A DNA stretch of 64,000 nt from Vigna angularis (GCF_016808095.1 NC_068970.1:25836501-25900500), one strand, 5' to 3'. Counted from the stretch's first letter, positions 45,657-58,172 are shown. A program made the numbers and translations. The notes: a model not told the origin generated them from the sequence alone.

Positions 45657-47039
45657 ATATTATTATTATTTTATTTATGGTTATTATCATTTCATTCATG
45701 TTATTAATAAATTGGAATAATGTTTTATATAATCAAATACATAATTTGTGAAATCGAATACATACGAAAAGTGAAATTGATTACAACAATTTATGATGTC
45801 AGTGACTTTTTGAAATTATTAGAATTATTCAGGACAAAACCAACATTTATCCCGTGAATCATCACTTTTAGGTCATCCCAATTCCCTCAATCCAAATGTG
45901 ATTAAAATGAAAAATATGTATTTGTTAATTCGCTTCAACAATAAAATATCTTCGTACGAATAAAGTCTAACACTGTGTGTTCGCATGAATAGATTTAACT
46001 GTTCATATGGGTTTGTGAGTGAGGAAATTCACTGAGAACGGTGTTCGTTTTTGGCGATTTGTGAGGAGAAAAATGAGCAGATTTGCGAGATTGGGGGTTT
46101 TTCTATCACTCGCATAACTGAGAAGATTTGCGGTGAATTAATGGGAAAAAACTTTTTTGCCCTTAAAACATTTCATAATACCATGCTCCATCCCATGACC
46201 CGTGATGCTGGAGGATGCAGTTCCATCCCATGCTCCTTCAAGCAGTCGACGAAGATGGAGAACGACATGAAGCAACAGGAAGTGATGAACGGATGTTGAA
46301 GAAGATGAGGGAGGCACGAGGAAGATGGCAACTCTGGAGCGGCGGCGTTTGATTAAAGGGCGAGAGAGTAGCGGTGGTGCGAAGGTTTAGCGACAAGCGC
46401 CGCGAGGGCGACGATGACGACGAAGGAGGTGGCTTTGCAGTAACCCGCATCCTCAAAGGCGATTGGTCGAGCGGTGGCGTTTTGCAGGTTCTGCGGTGGC
46501 GGCGTCGTGCATGACCGATGATGGGCGGCGAATGTGACAGTGGTGGGGAACGAGCAAGCCGGTGACACGGTGGTGACTCAGTACTGTTTCAGTTGCGGGA
46601 ATGACTTTGAAGGTCTGGAGCAGAATGAAGCTTTAGTAGAGAGGCTATTTCAACCTTGGGTTTCAGCGGAAGAAGTTGACTTTTGCTTGCAGGTTTGCGA
46701 AGAAATGGTGAAAGATGGAAGCGTGATGGTTGTTGATGGCTCGAAGATGAGTTCTTGGTGGTCCTTCGTGGAGGAGCTACATGTGGCTATCAAGGTTACG
46801 ATGGCTGGGTTAAGGTTTGCAAACCAAAAAGAAATTGGGGAATTGGGAGGATGAATCGAAGGCTTTGATAGATGACAGAAACTGGTTTTTGTCTTGAATT
46901 TCCTTTTGTAGAATGATACTTGAAAGCTAACGGTGCCTGCAGATGTGGTTTAGGAAAAAATGATACTGAATAATTGGTATAACATTAAATATTAAAATTA
47001 ATTTTAATAATTAATTTTAATTTTTTACTTTTATAAACT
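45657..47039. other. Interior of the Harbinger-like element, with a GC-richer block
   Basis: From about 46210 to 46860 the base composition rises and frames open on both strands, including one ending in WWSFVEELHVAIKVTMAGLR (46534-46854, with no ATG at its start). This looks like captured or once-coding DNA, but I do not recognise a parent gene. Confidence 0.4.
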
Positions 47040-47326
47040 TTTTTACAATTAAATATAACGTTAACAATTATCATTTTATATTACTTTAATAACTAGAGGC
47101 ATTTTGGTAATCTTTAATTTCTACCAATTAAACAATTTTTTTTATCTATCACATCAATCCAATCCTACACTAATTCTCATAAACTTTACTTCCAAATCTA
47201 CTCTCATCTACCTCCAAATCCACTCAAACAAACAACACAAAATTTACCTTCAAATCTCCTCAAATTCATTCCATCACTCTCTTCCAACTCATCTTATCCA
47301 AACACCTTCAAAAGAATAAAGCATAA

Positions 47327-48696
47327 GTGATGGGTCAGCCTGACCCAATCATTTTAAATGGACCACGAACCAGAGACACAAGGTTGGAGCGTGCGTTTTG
47401 TGACCCTAATTAATAAACGATGCGTTTGAGTGGTCCTATGATACCTCTGAAATTTTGGCTTCTTTGGCGTAGGGTAGGGTTTCATAGGCGTTGTCACATC
47501 AAATTTGAGTACCAGTAAATAGTGATAATAAAATGACAAAATATACAGTTGTGACTGGATGACTAAATTTTCAAAATTGAAATAATCTATAAGGCAATCA
47601 AAATTTCATTTTAAATATAAAAAATAGAACTTTTTAACATAACGGTTTATTTTTAATAAAAAGAATCAAAAAACAAATTAAATTATTTATTATATTAAAT
47701 ATAATATCATATATTAAAAATTAATTAGCAATTAATAAATTTGGACATATATGTCTTTTGAATATTGCTTATGGCTTAATTTTATTGTATTTAAAAGATG
47801 TTTATATTTATTAAAATATGGTAAAAATTTATGTTGTAATTTGTAATTATAAAATTATGTATTTTATTATAAATATATTATATAATTTATTCTAGGATTT
47901 AATTGTATTTATATTTACGTATATTTAAATTTGAAAAAAATATTGTTTTACGATTTAATTTATTATAAGTCATTAAGATATATTCGGTTGGAAACTAATG
48001 ACCAATATTTCAATTTCTATTCAGTTGCTAAATTTTTGTCAACTTAAATGCTGGGCTAATTTAGCCATGGACAATTTATTGTTTAGATTAATCCCAAATC
48101 TCAATAGAGACAGATAAAATTCCGCTGCCACTAATCAAATTAATTAATATTCAAGTCGGTAATGTAGTGATAAAGTATTGACTTGGTAGGGTTTTCTACT
48201 TAGCGGCACAAACTTCCTGTCACTAATGTCGTTATTAATTAAAGATATCATTCAACAAGTGAATAATCAGTAGTTAATGTTCTTTATTTATGTTTCTTGA
48301 ATATTTACAATATTATTTTACAATTACAATTCATTAGGAAATGGTGTGTATATATATTTTAGGTTTATATGATTGATTGCCAAAGTTTAACAAATTTTAA
48401 AAAGATTTTTTACAATTTTATAGTAATAATAAAATCCATTCAAAATAAACCACAAAGCATTGATGTTGCTGCGTTAGATGTTATGTTACTTAAAATTAAA
48501 CAAAATCAAATCACATTTTAAATTTATTTTTATTTTGATTTGGGTGACATTTTAAAAATAAATTCAAACAGAATGCATTTGCACTCTAAAAACAAAATAA
48601 ATACTTCACCTCTTCCAAAAATTGTAGTTAGTAAAACAAATGCATTCTCAATCTATTAGGATTTAAGTATTTAAGTGGGTAGAAATTATTGAAAAA

Positions 48697-48700
<4 letters not shown>
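47327..48700. other. AT-rich intergenic sequence
   Basis: No gene or RNA recognised. Confidence 0.4.

Positions 48701-48765
<65 letters not shown>
48701..48765. repeat. (AT)n microsatellite
   Basis: About 32 uninterrupted AT units. Confidence 0.95.
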
Positions 48766-48767
<2 letters not shown>

Positions 48768-49199
48768 AAAAAGGTATTTTCTATTGCAATAGAACACGTT
48801 TTGGATGCATACTACATCACGCGATGCTCTGTATCAAATTTGTTGTCCCTACTTTAAGTTTCATGAGTTTCTTTTTTATGCACTATCATAGAGGCTTTAA
48901 CGGCACGTTATAGTTGTATTTTCACAATCCGTTGTTAGGCTCCTTTCGTTTGTTTTTAATCACACTTATAAATAGGTGCTCATTCTCACTTCTAGAACAC
49001 ACAACATTCATATATTTTTCTCACTTTCATTTATTATTTTATCTTTACTTTATTTTTTATTCTAAGTTATTTACTCTTTTAAGAGTTTCTTGCTAGTTCT
49101 AAGATTCTTAAAAAATATAAGAAATTGTTGTTGTATCCTAGAGGACTTACGCAACACATCGCAGATAAGTTCTTAAAAGAAGTGAATATACATGCCTTA

Positions 49200-50345
49200 G
49201 GAAGTCTACTTTGTTCGTGTTCTTCGTCAGCTTTTGTACAACAATCTTAAGGACTTACAAACTTATGGTATGAACACCAACACCAAATCTACACCAGAGA
49301 AGTCAAACAATGTTTCTAGAATGCAAGCAATATTTACAGAACATTTCCTGAATATTTTGAAAGCTAAAGATACCATTAAGTACTGCTACAAGGGCTAAGA
49401 CATTATCAACTAAAACTTCGAAAAGGCACGAGAAAAAACTTGATAACAAGAGTAAAGTTAATTTTAAGGCAAATATAACTAAAAGAAAATATATAATTGT
49501 TATAGTCATTTTTTTGAAATAAGTTTTGTGATCAATGTGAGCAAATAAATGTTAAACTCTAATGTTACCAGACACATGTGTAAATAAAAGTGTTTTTACC
49601 TCCTACATTAGTGTGGGGATAGAAAAGAACATGTGTATCATGGTGATTCTAAGACAACTCATGTTTTGAAGAAAGGAAAAGTTGTTCTAAACATGGGAAA
49701 ACTCTGATCTTAAGTGATGTGTTACGTGTGTAATCAATTAGGGTTAATCTAATCTTTGTAGCCTTGTCAAAGTTGGGATTAAAGTGTTATTTGAATATAT
49801 CAAGATTGTTATGACAAAGAATAACATGTTTTTGGGAAAGAAATATTGTGATCAAAGTCCCTTTATACTTAACATTTGTGAAATTATTAATGAATCTTGT
49901 TCTTTTACTTATATTGTTGATTCATATTATGTATGTCATGCTATATTAGGACATGTAAATTCCTCGTATATTATAAAATTTTAACAACTAAGATTAATTA
50001 ATATGCATGATAAACAGAGTAGTAAATATGATATATGTGTATAATCTAAAATAACTAAGAAAACTTGTTACTTTGTAGAATGTAAAACTAAATTGTTATG
50101 GTTAATTCATACTTATCTAGCAAATTTAAAACAAAACATGTCTAAAGATAGTAAAAAGATGGTGAATATGTATTCTTTAATGACTACTATGTTACATAAG
50201 GTATTATTAAAAAAATATGAACTATAATTAATTCAATTGCACTTGATAACCTTTTAGGAGAAACTCTACTTATTGAATGTATTTTACACAATGTGATACC
50301 TCATAAGAAAAGGTAAAACTTTTGAAATTCTTTTTAATATATGCT
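49200..50345 (+). pseudogene. Old Copia retrotransposon relic (protease to integrase region)
   Basis: Frames are broken everywhere, but ordered fragments survive. Near 49590-49770 is a protease-linked stretch with LSDVLxV-like remains. At 49784-49984 there is TKNNMFLGKKYCDQSPF, then HAILGHVNSSYIIK (pre-integrase zinc region). Near 50290-50320 is NVIPHKK, matching the integrase core end (N-x-x-P-x-K-K). No LTRs were identified. It is far older than the two Copia elements above. Confidence 0.65.
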
Positions 50346-50972
50346 TTCCTTCTTTAGTCAACACCAATAAAATAGCACACAATGTAATATATTACGGAAG
50401 AAAAGATTACTTAATACTTTTATAATAGTTTGTTTAATAACTTAAACTACATCTAATTCTCGTCCAATTAGTCAAGTTTTACTAGGATAACTATTTTTGT
50501 AAAATATAAACGTGCATTCTCACGAATCATAGCTATTCCTCATAGTATTATTTCAAATCATAACCACACCTAGTTAACCTCGCAAAATATTCTTTGAAAA
50601 TTAGTTACTTCTAGAAAAAAATTTTGAGTATTATTTCATATTATAATTATTTCTAAATAACTCTTCAAGTATTCTTTGACACTTAATTACTTTCGGCTAT
50701 CTTTGAGTATTTTTTTTAAGTATAACCACACTTAATTAACCTATAAAAATATTATTTTAAAAGCAATTAATTTTGGTTAAGACAGGGATTGACTTTGTGA
50801 TCAACAAATCACAAGTTTTACTAATTAAAAAGAGATTATATCTTTTGACATTTGTAATATTAAGTTTTATATATTAATTTAAATTGAACACAAACAATAT
50901 TTTTTCCATTCTAAAAATAGTTTATTAACAATTTATCACTTTTATAGAGATAATAAAACATTGTAATTCATA
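50346..50972. other. AT-rich intergenic sequence
   Basis: Loose repeats of TTCTTTGA/ATTACTT phrases occur; no gene is seen. Confidence 0.35.
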
Positions 50973-52428
50973 CACTAGTGCAGTTAAAGGAATAGGCATC
51001 AGTTATTTTCAACCATAGACATCGGTTTGAGAACCGAGGTATATGTAGGTGAGGCAAAAAGTCAGGAGGATTCGCCTCGGTTCTCTTTAACCGAAGCAAT
51101 ATCTAGGATTCGACTCGGTTCTCTTTGAACCGAGGCAGTATCAATTCTTCCAAATTCTGATTCCTTCTGGGAGCCTTCAGATTGAGTATCTTCCATGAAT
51201 GTCATCCTCTGGAACCATAACGTTATTCACATTCAAGCTATTGACAGGGGGTGCCCATCCCGGTGGGGGAGAACAGAATGAGGAGAAAGGGTAGTAAAGG
51301 GAAGTGGGTGGCGTCGTTAGTGCCGCTGGGGGCCTTGACGCAAACGTCCTAGAAGATCTTCTTATGATCGGAGGGAGCAGTAGAGATTCGAGACAAGAGG
51401 ACCATGGCATCGGCATAGTCGGAGGGTAGGGAGAGATTGAAGAGGGCGATGTGAGCATCCATGTGCGAACACTGAACGGAAGCCCTAAATTAGAATCGCG
51501 TTGCTGCTTGCCTCCACCTACAACCACAATCAGACCTGCAGAAACTAGATTTAACACCATATAACCATCACACAGGGATCCAATTCAAAAATTGCGCCTC
51601 CGAAAGCAACGCGAGGGAGATGGTTGCGCCGTTCTGGTGACAGTGGCACGATTAAGGGTTTTTGTCGCAGAGTTGCAAGTCCGATGATGGTGATGGAAGA
51701 AGGTTGAAACGCGGTGGCTGGCGCGACGGTGGATAAGAGGGGTACATGAAATTCGCGCCTACGGTTCTGTTTCTGGATCTGTTTGAGTTTTCCTCTTTGC
51801 AGGTGTGTGCGCGAGGAGGACGAAGGTGATGGCTGCGTGCAACTTGGAATGGTTATGATTGCGTTCTCCGGTTGACGGCCATGGATCTGCTCATGGCGAA
51901 GAAGATGAAGATGGTGATCGCGGTGTCCATGGAGTTTGGACGAGAACAAAGGCGTTGTGGTGGCGGCTTTGGGTGGCGGCTTGCGGGTTTAACGGTGGTG
52001 CTTGCGGCGACCCTAATGGCTGGTGATGGTGGCAGCCTGATGCTGGGGTTTGGTGTAAAGGAGAAATTGTGAGGGGGAGGGAGGCAAAGATGAGAGAAAT
52101 CGCGAGAGAGAAAGAAGAACAGTAACTTCGCTTTTCGCTTTTAGATTTTAACCTAAGGGCTACTACCTCGGTTATATGAAAAACCGGTGCCTAAGCCCTT
52201 TAACTGCATCAGTTACACAACAAACTGGTGCCTAAATCATTTAAAATTCATATATATGTCTCGGTTGGCCTTCTACCCGAGGCAGTAACATCTATAGGCA
52301 TCGGTTCTTATATAACCGAGGTATATAACCACTCAATATTTACGGAAATGTCATTGCGCTTTTATACGCTTCGGTTTCAATAAAACCAAGGCATATATAG
52401 CGCGTTAAAAAAGTTTTTTTTACTAGTG
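50973..52428. mobile_element. CACTA-like element with AACCGAGG subterminal repeats
   Basis: The left end is CACTAGTGCAG and the inverse of the right end is CACTAGTA, so only the first seven bases form a TIR. The flanking triplets ATA and GTA differ by one base. Both subterminal zones are full of CTCGGTT/AACCGAGG motifs in both directions, as in CACTA elements. The middle (about 51170-52080) is GC-rich with overlapping frames on both strands; none shows a known domain. Confidence 0.65.
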
Positions 52429-52631
52429 GTAGTACATTAAAGGTTTTCTCAATAATACGAATCTTACTAGATTATATATTATTTAGATGTTGATTAAACA
52501 TACTCTTTTCTTTTTCATGAAATCCACTCTCATATATGATATATGATGTCTTCATTGGGATAATTTGATCTCTTAAAAGATTTTATTACTGTCTATTTTT
52601 AAAAAAATCAAGAGAAAAGTTTTAAAAATAA

Positions 52632-54319
52632 GGCTTAATAGGTTACTTCGTCCCCAAGTTAAGAGCTGAATTTCCGTTTAGTACCCAATTTTAAAAATGT
52701 TTCTATTTTATCCCAAAGTATTATAAATTGTATCAATTAGATCCCTTCCGTTAAATTCACATAAACGGAATTAACTCCAATTGACGAATCTGCACTTTTT
52801 CTTCTCTCTCCTCTACATTTCTTGCAATGTTCCAGCTTTTTCTCTCTCTCTTCTTCCTCACTTTTTCTGTTCTCCTCTGCACTCACAACTCTTAATGGCC
52901 TATTTCTTTGTAGACGGCTTTCAATCTGATTTCAAATATACACAATGTTAATTGTCTTGTAATAATCATGCATAGAGATAGACTTGCAAGAAAAAAACTT
53001 TTTCCCATAGATAATAATAACCTTGGATAAATTTATGTCCCTCAATGCAAATACAGCCAAAGCCTTAAACAGTACTCCAGGACCTTCATTCAGCGTAAAC
53101 ACAATACTTGTCTGAAAATAATGAATAATTGGTCGAAGAGAATCTTGTGTCATGATTGAGACAATAGTCATACATCAAAAAGAGATTTTACCTTAAAGGG
53201 CTTATAAGCTTTTGGGATTATTGGATCCCTAGCAAGCACGAGATACCGACTGATGATTTTATGACCATCCTGTACAAAGCAATCAAACCAACACAAGAAT
53301 TTTTATTTACAGAAATATAAAGGAATATAATATATAGCCTCTATTGCAGAAGTTTGTGCACTAATGAATGACAAAGAACATGTCTCAACACACACAACAC
53401 TTTGTATTGACTAATTACAACAACATACCCTTGTCATTGAATATTGGAAGGAATACGCATAGCAAATGCATTGCAAGTTGACTTATGAATGTATTGATTT
53501 AGCCTAGCAGTAAAATTTGTTCAAGGGTGTAAAAAGCATATTTGAAAGAGGATTGGTTCGCAGATATTCCAGAATGAAATTTAGCATCTTACTATCCACA
53601 TTATTCTTGGCAGTAGTCAAGCAATTGAGAAAGAGAATAAAAAATGGTTCAAATAGTTAGATGGCCTCATAAAGAAAGAACGTTCTGAATTCTACAGAAC
53701 AAAGGTTTAAGGTAAATGCTAACATCATGGAATTTTCACATATATAAAAAGGAAAAAAATCGTTCTTGGGTTCTAGCAAACAACACCATAATCTTTTAGG
53801 GGAACTGTTCTTCAACAAGTTGAAAAAATTAGAGAAAAAATAAAGTGTCTGGTTTATCTGGAGGAAAGGTAGACATGGAGACAATATAAAAGGCTATAGG
53901 TTGAATTGCAAGTATAAGATGAACCTTACATTGCCTCTAGTCAACAACTATATTTACACTAGAATATGCAATTATCTCTCCTGGTTTCAGGGTCAATGCT
54001 TTCTTATTTCACAAAGTTTCCCTAAACTTTGGGAGAAACTCAAAGCTTTGCAGGAGAAATTCAAAGGTGTAGAGGAGAACATAAAAAGTGAGGAAGAAGA
54101 AAGAGAGAGAAAAAGTTAGAACATTGCAGGAATTGCAGAGGAGAGAGAAGAAAAAGTGCAGATTCGTCAGCTGGAGTTAACTCTGTTTATGTGAATTTAA
54201 CGGAAGAGATCTAATTGATACAATTTATACTACTTTGAGATAAAATAGAAGCATTTTTAAAATTGGATACTAAACGAAAATTCAGCTCTTAACTTGTAGA
54301 CGAAGTAACCCATTAAGCC
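52632..54319. mobile_element. Pack-MULE carrying arogenate dehydratase exons, 1688 bp
   Basis: The ends are GGCTTAAT...ATTAAGCC. TIRs of about 200 bp (52632-52830 against 54125-54319) share AAGTTAAGAGCTGAATTT and TGACGAATCTGCACTTTTTC-like blocks. The 9-bp TSD TAAAAATAA is perfect (52623-52631, 54320-54328). No transposase is present. Confidence 0.92.
53022..53269 (-). pseudogene. Captured exons of an arogenate/prephenate dehydratase gene (ACT domain)
   Basis: Two minus-strand exons are bounded by proper splice sites. The first, 53269-53192 (26 codons), contains GHKIISRYLVLARDPIIP. The second, 53111-53022 (30 codons), contains TSIVFTLNEGPGVLFKALAV then FALRDINLSK. The second is the hallmark start of the C-terminal ACT regulatory domain of plant arogenate dehydratases, the plastid enzymes making phenylalanine. 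The GPGVL part contributes to allosteric Phe binding in the family. An intron of 80 bp separates them. The catalytic domain and the rest of ACT are missing, and after 53022 the frame runs into intron-like sequence. It lies in reverse orientation within the MULE as written. Confidence 0.82.
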
Positions 54320-54328
54320 TAAAAATAA

Positions 54329-55222
54329 TGAGTTTGGAGTTGGTTTTTTTTGTAACAATAATTGTTTTTCCTGTAGGGCTTTCTAGTCGTTTATGATATG
54401 ACCTCTAGACCATTCATATATACTCTCCAACCCATTTCCAGACCTTTAAGTTATTTCTACATGGTTTGTGTCATTGCTACATGACCTTCACATCATTTCA
54501 TAGTGTCCTTCATGTATGACCTTCACATCATTTCATGGTTTCGAATTTTTTTTCTCAACATTTATTTTGCTAGCAATTGAATTATTCAATTACGACTTGA
54601 TTCTCCTTACCTTCGTCATAATTCAATTAATATAACCTACAATAGTATATTAGTCTAATCATCAGACCAACACTCAAACAAATTTGAGATTTATTAGAAA
54701 ATCGAATAAATTGTACTGATGAATAACCATTTCGTTTGGAAAACTCATATTTGTTTATCATGCACGGTGTATTTAGCATACCCTATTTTATTCTATATAA
54801 TTTATTATATTTTTTTTAAAATAAGCAATTACAAAAATGACAAAAATTCTTGTTTATCATGCACAATTTTTATAAAAAAAGGACGAAACAAAAATTTTAC
54901 TTACAATAAAATGATTTCGATAGAGAGAATAAAAAGTTAGGGTTACCTCCAAACTTACAATAAATAATAAAAAATACATGCACTACTTCATTAAAATAAT
55001 AAAACATAATTTATGCTAAATATGACTATTTATGGCAAATGAAAAATGTTAAAATGGTCCTTGTGGATAACGACTACTTCTTTTATTTGCCAAGTGTTTC
55101 CCAACTTACTAATCTCAAACTTTTAAAAATTGATAGTAAATAAGTTTTGAGCAATATGGATTTGTCTGTTTTGTTTTATCTTTTCAGTCATTAAATATCT
55201 TCTATCATTATCAGAGAAATGC
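54329..55222. other. Intergenic region upstream of the UGT gene
   Basis: AT-rich with a short repeat of GACCTTCACATCATTTCAT near 54480-54540. It should contain the UGT promoter; no gene is seen. Confidence 0.4.
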
Positions 55223-55229
55223 TATAAAT
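55223..55229 (+). promoter_or_regulatory. Candidate TATA box of the UGT gene
   Basis: TATAAAT lies about 146 bp upstream of the ATG. Confidence 0.45.
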
Positions 55230-55368
55230 TTTCTTTTTACTGTTTCGGTTGAAGTGTAATTTCCAGTTTGGTCGTCAGAGTCCACGAAAAATAAAACCTG
55301 AGAAATATTAACATATCTCGCATTGTGAGAAAAAGGAAAAACTACCATACGCAGCCTGCTCTGAAAAA

Positions 55369-56778
55369 ATGGCCAATGATAAGGAAAAGGTTCTCCACAT
55401 AGTAATGCTTCCATGGCTAGCCTTTGGACACATGATCCCGAACCTCGAGCTAGCCAAGCTCATTGCTGGAAAGGGTCACCGTGTGAGCTTCGTATCCACT
55501 CCTCGAAACATAGAGCGTCTCCCCAAAGTCTCGCAAAACTTGGCCACACTCATCGACTTCGTCAAGCTTCCGCTGCCCAAAGTCCCAAACCTTCCAGAAA
55601 ATGCAGAGGCCACCACCGACGTCCCCTACGACGTCGTTCAATACCTGAAGAAAGCCTACGATACTTTGGAAGAACCCTTCACCCATTTTCTCGAATCTTC
55701 CAAAGCCGATTGGCTCTTCTACGACTTCGCTCCCTTCTGGGCAGCTTCTGTAGCTTCCAAACTTTGCATAAGGAAGGCCTTTTACAGCATTTGCACTCCA
55801 CCCTTCCTCGGCTTCTTAGGACCCCCTTCCGTCCTCATGGGCCACGACAGTTCATACCGCCAAAAACCTGAAGACTACATCGTTGCTCCTCCGTGGGTCC
55901 CTTTCCCGACCACCGTCGCCTTCCGTTACTACGAGATCATGCGAATCGTGGACAGCCTCTCCTCCCAAAACAACTCCGGCGTCGCCGACACGAACCGGTT
56001 CGGTGTCAGTATTCAGAACTGCGATATCGTTTTTATTCGAGGATGCACTGAGTTCGAATCGGAGTGGTTTCATCTGCTGGAGAGCATTTACCAGAAGCCA
56101 GTTCTCCCGGTGGGGCAGCTACCCAGCACGGCGCCTGTTGGCGGCGAGGACAACGACACGTGGAGGTGGATGAAGGGCTGGTTGGACAAGCAGGCGCGTG
56201 GGAGCGTTGTGTACGTGGCGTTCGGGAGCGAAGCGAAACCGACGCAAGATGAAGTGACGGAGATAGCTTTAGGTTTGGAGAAATCGAAGCTTCCGTTTTT
56301 GTGGTTGCTGAGGGTTCAGCGTGGTCCGTATGACCCAGATGTGCTGAGGTTGCCGGAAGGGTTCGAGGAACGAATTAAGGGACGTGGAGTTGTGTGCAGC
56401 AGTTGGGCACCGCAGTTGAAGATATTGGAACACGTGGCTGTTGGTGGGTTCTTGACTCACTCCGGTTGGACATCTGTGGTGGAGGCTGTTCAGAACGAGA
56501 AACCGTTGGTTCTGTTAACGTTCTTGGCAGACCAAGGGATAAATGCGAGGGTGTTGGAGGAGAAGAAGATGGGATACTCTGTGCCCAGAGATGAACGAGA
56601 TGGATCGTTCTCGAGTGACTCGGTCGCTGACTCATTGAAACTGGTTGTGGTTGAAGAAAAGGGAAAGATCTACAGAGAAAGAATAAAAGAGATGAAGGAT
56701 TTGTTTGTCAATGGAGAGCGACAGGATAGGTATATCGATAATCTCATACACAACCTTAAAAGCCTCTCTAAATGTTAA
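55369..56778 (+). CDS. UDP-glycosyltransferase, UGT91-like, intronless
   Basis: 469 codons from ATG 55369 to TAA 56776-56778 with no break, the normal size for a plant family-1 UGT. These cytosolic enzymes move a sugar from a UDP-sugar to a small-molecule acceptor. The N-terminal half has the catalytic His (LAFGHMIPN, His21) and the likely partner Asp (FYDFAPFW, Asp119). The C-terminal half has the PSPG donor-binding box from Trp346 (WAPQLKILEH) through THSGWTSVVEA to DQ at 388-389. HSGWTS, instead of the commoner HCGWNS, and the overall sequence point to group A UGT91. Legume UGT91H members glycosylate triterpene saponins or flavonoid glycosides, but acceptor and sugar cannot be read from sequence alone. 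Codon use is GC-richer than its surroundings. Open frames on the opposite strand are shadows. Confidence 0.95.
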   Translation: MANDKEKVLHIVMLPWLAFGHMIPNLELAKLIAGKGHRVSFVSTPRNIERLPKVSQNLATLIDFVKLPLPKVPNLPENAEATTDVPYDVVQYLKKAYDTLEEPFTHFLESSKADWLFYDFAPFWAASVASKLCIRKAFYSICTPPFLGFLGPPSVLMGHDSSYRQKPEDYIVAPPWVPFPTTVAFRYYEIMRIVDSLSSQNNSGVADTNRFGVSIQNCDIVFIRGCTEFESEWFHLLESIYQKPVLPVGQLPSTAPVGGEDNDTWRWMKGWLDKQARGSVVYVAFGSEAKPTQDEVTEIALGLEKSKLPFLWLLRVQRGPYDPDVLRLPEGFEERIKGRGVVCSSWAPQLKILEHVAVGGFLTHSGWTSVVEAVQNEKPLVLLTFLADQGINARVLEEKKMGYSVPRDERDGSFSSDSVADSLKLVVVEEKGKIYRERIKEMKDLFVNGERQDRYIDNLIHNLKSLSKC

Positions 56779-58172
56779 TCCCTACTATCATTGTTCTTAT
56801 GTCTGATTTTTATGCTAAGGTTTTACCTGTCGTTTGTAATGGAAAATAATCTGAAAAGAAACGTTAAAAATTTTAATTTGCAATAATATGAACGAGAATA
56901 TTAGCTTTTGTAGTGGATTGATCAATCTCACTTGGGCACCTTGTTTGATTATGGTAATTCTTTCCTCATCCTCCCCAAATGATTTATTTTTAAATTCTGT
57001 GTTATTAGAATTATGCTTATTTGTACATCTAAGAACATTTATCAGCACTGTCTGCCTTCCCAGAAGAAGCTTTTCTCACCAACAAGTTCTTCTCACATTA
57101 CATTATTTTCACGTGGTGGCCTGAAAGACAGCTTCATGACAACACCAAAAAGCTCTTGTTTTTTTCCCACAGGCTAGGCGAGGGAAACACTGTAGGGCCC
57201 CAAAAAAGAATATCAACTTTGTTTTACTTTTTAAATTTATATTAATTTACAGTATTTTCATAACTTTATATTTTTATATTTGAATTTCAATGTAATTAAT
57301 TAATTAATTGAATCTTAATATTAACATGACCATATTGGTTAAGATAGGTTCAAGGGAAACGGTATGACGGAAAAATGCAACTTAGTTATACAGATTGGGA
57401 AGATAGCATGGAAATGAACTAATTTTAATTTGACGCGTGATTGGTCGAGCTAATTCCTATACTTTGTTATTACTAATTCATTTTTAATTCTTTTTACCAC
57501 TTATGCATTCATAGTGAAATATGTAATATTGTTTTGATTGCAAGATTAAGACAAAGATCATGTTAAATGATGAGAAATTGTAATACGAAAAATCACACTT
57601 TTGACATACATATATTTTTTATATTTATTTGATATTATAATTTTTTTTTAATATATACAAGTTTATTTTTTATAATTATTTTGCTGTTATAATATGTGTT
57701 AAATAAATATAAATGTCTATGTACTATTAATCATTATTATACACTTTATCGGTTGAAATGAATGTGATGTACAAACACTTTTTAACGGTGATGTTGATGC
57801 TTTTTGTTATGCACTTTATCCGTGTCAAATTAATGTTGATGTACACGTTCTTAACGTTGATGTTGTTTTTTTGAGTAATTTTTATATTTTGTTGTTAAAT
57901 ATTTTTTGGTGTTTGTCTTGTGATTGATGGAGAATATTCTAATAATATTTTTTAAAATAAGAGAATAAATACAAACTAATCTAATTTAAAATTAACAATA
58001 TTTCAAGTTAGAAAATTTAAGTGCTTAAATATTTTTGTGTCTTTTAATTTTTAAATCATAAATCTTTAAGAGTAATTTTTCATCCACATTAAGGAGTTCG
58101 AGCTGAATTTTGAAGTTTCTTATTATACCTTCTATATTAAATAATTTTGTCCAACCATCCACGTTAAATACG
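56779..58172. other. 3' flank of the UGT gene and AT-rich intergenic DNA
   Basis: 3'UTR and poly(A) signals probably fall within the first 150 bp. A loose ~90-bp direct repeat (ACTTTATC then GTGATGTACA or TTGATGTACA, then AACG(T/G)TGATGTTG) lies near 57740-57870. No gene is seen. Confidence 0.4.

Larger units (their letters stand above)
40532..47323. mobile_element. Harbinger-like TIR element interrupted by a Copia insertion
   Basis: The left arm (40532-about 40800) and inverted right arm (about 47040-47323) share GTGGATTTGAGG-, GGAGATTTGAAAGTAAATT- and GAGTGAATTTGGAAGTAAA-like phrases, then an AT-rich continuation. A TAA lies on each side (40529-40531 and 47324-47326). The phrases resemble the MITE at 10810-11110. 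Without the Copia element it would be about 2.0 kb. The outermost six bases match poorly, so exact ends are tentative. Confidence 0.55.

Noticed and set aside
51177..52072. Overlapping 127-, 132- and 66-codon frames in the GC-rich CACTA core
   Set aside because: Composition-driven frames on both strands with no recognisable motif; kept only as part of the mobile element.
55413..56635. Several open frames on both strands overlapping the UGT gene
   Set aside because: Shadows of the 469-codon UGT frame in GC-rich DNA.
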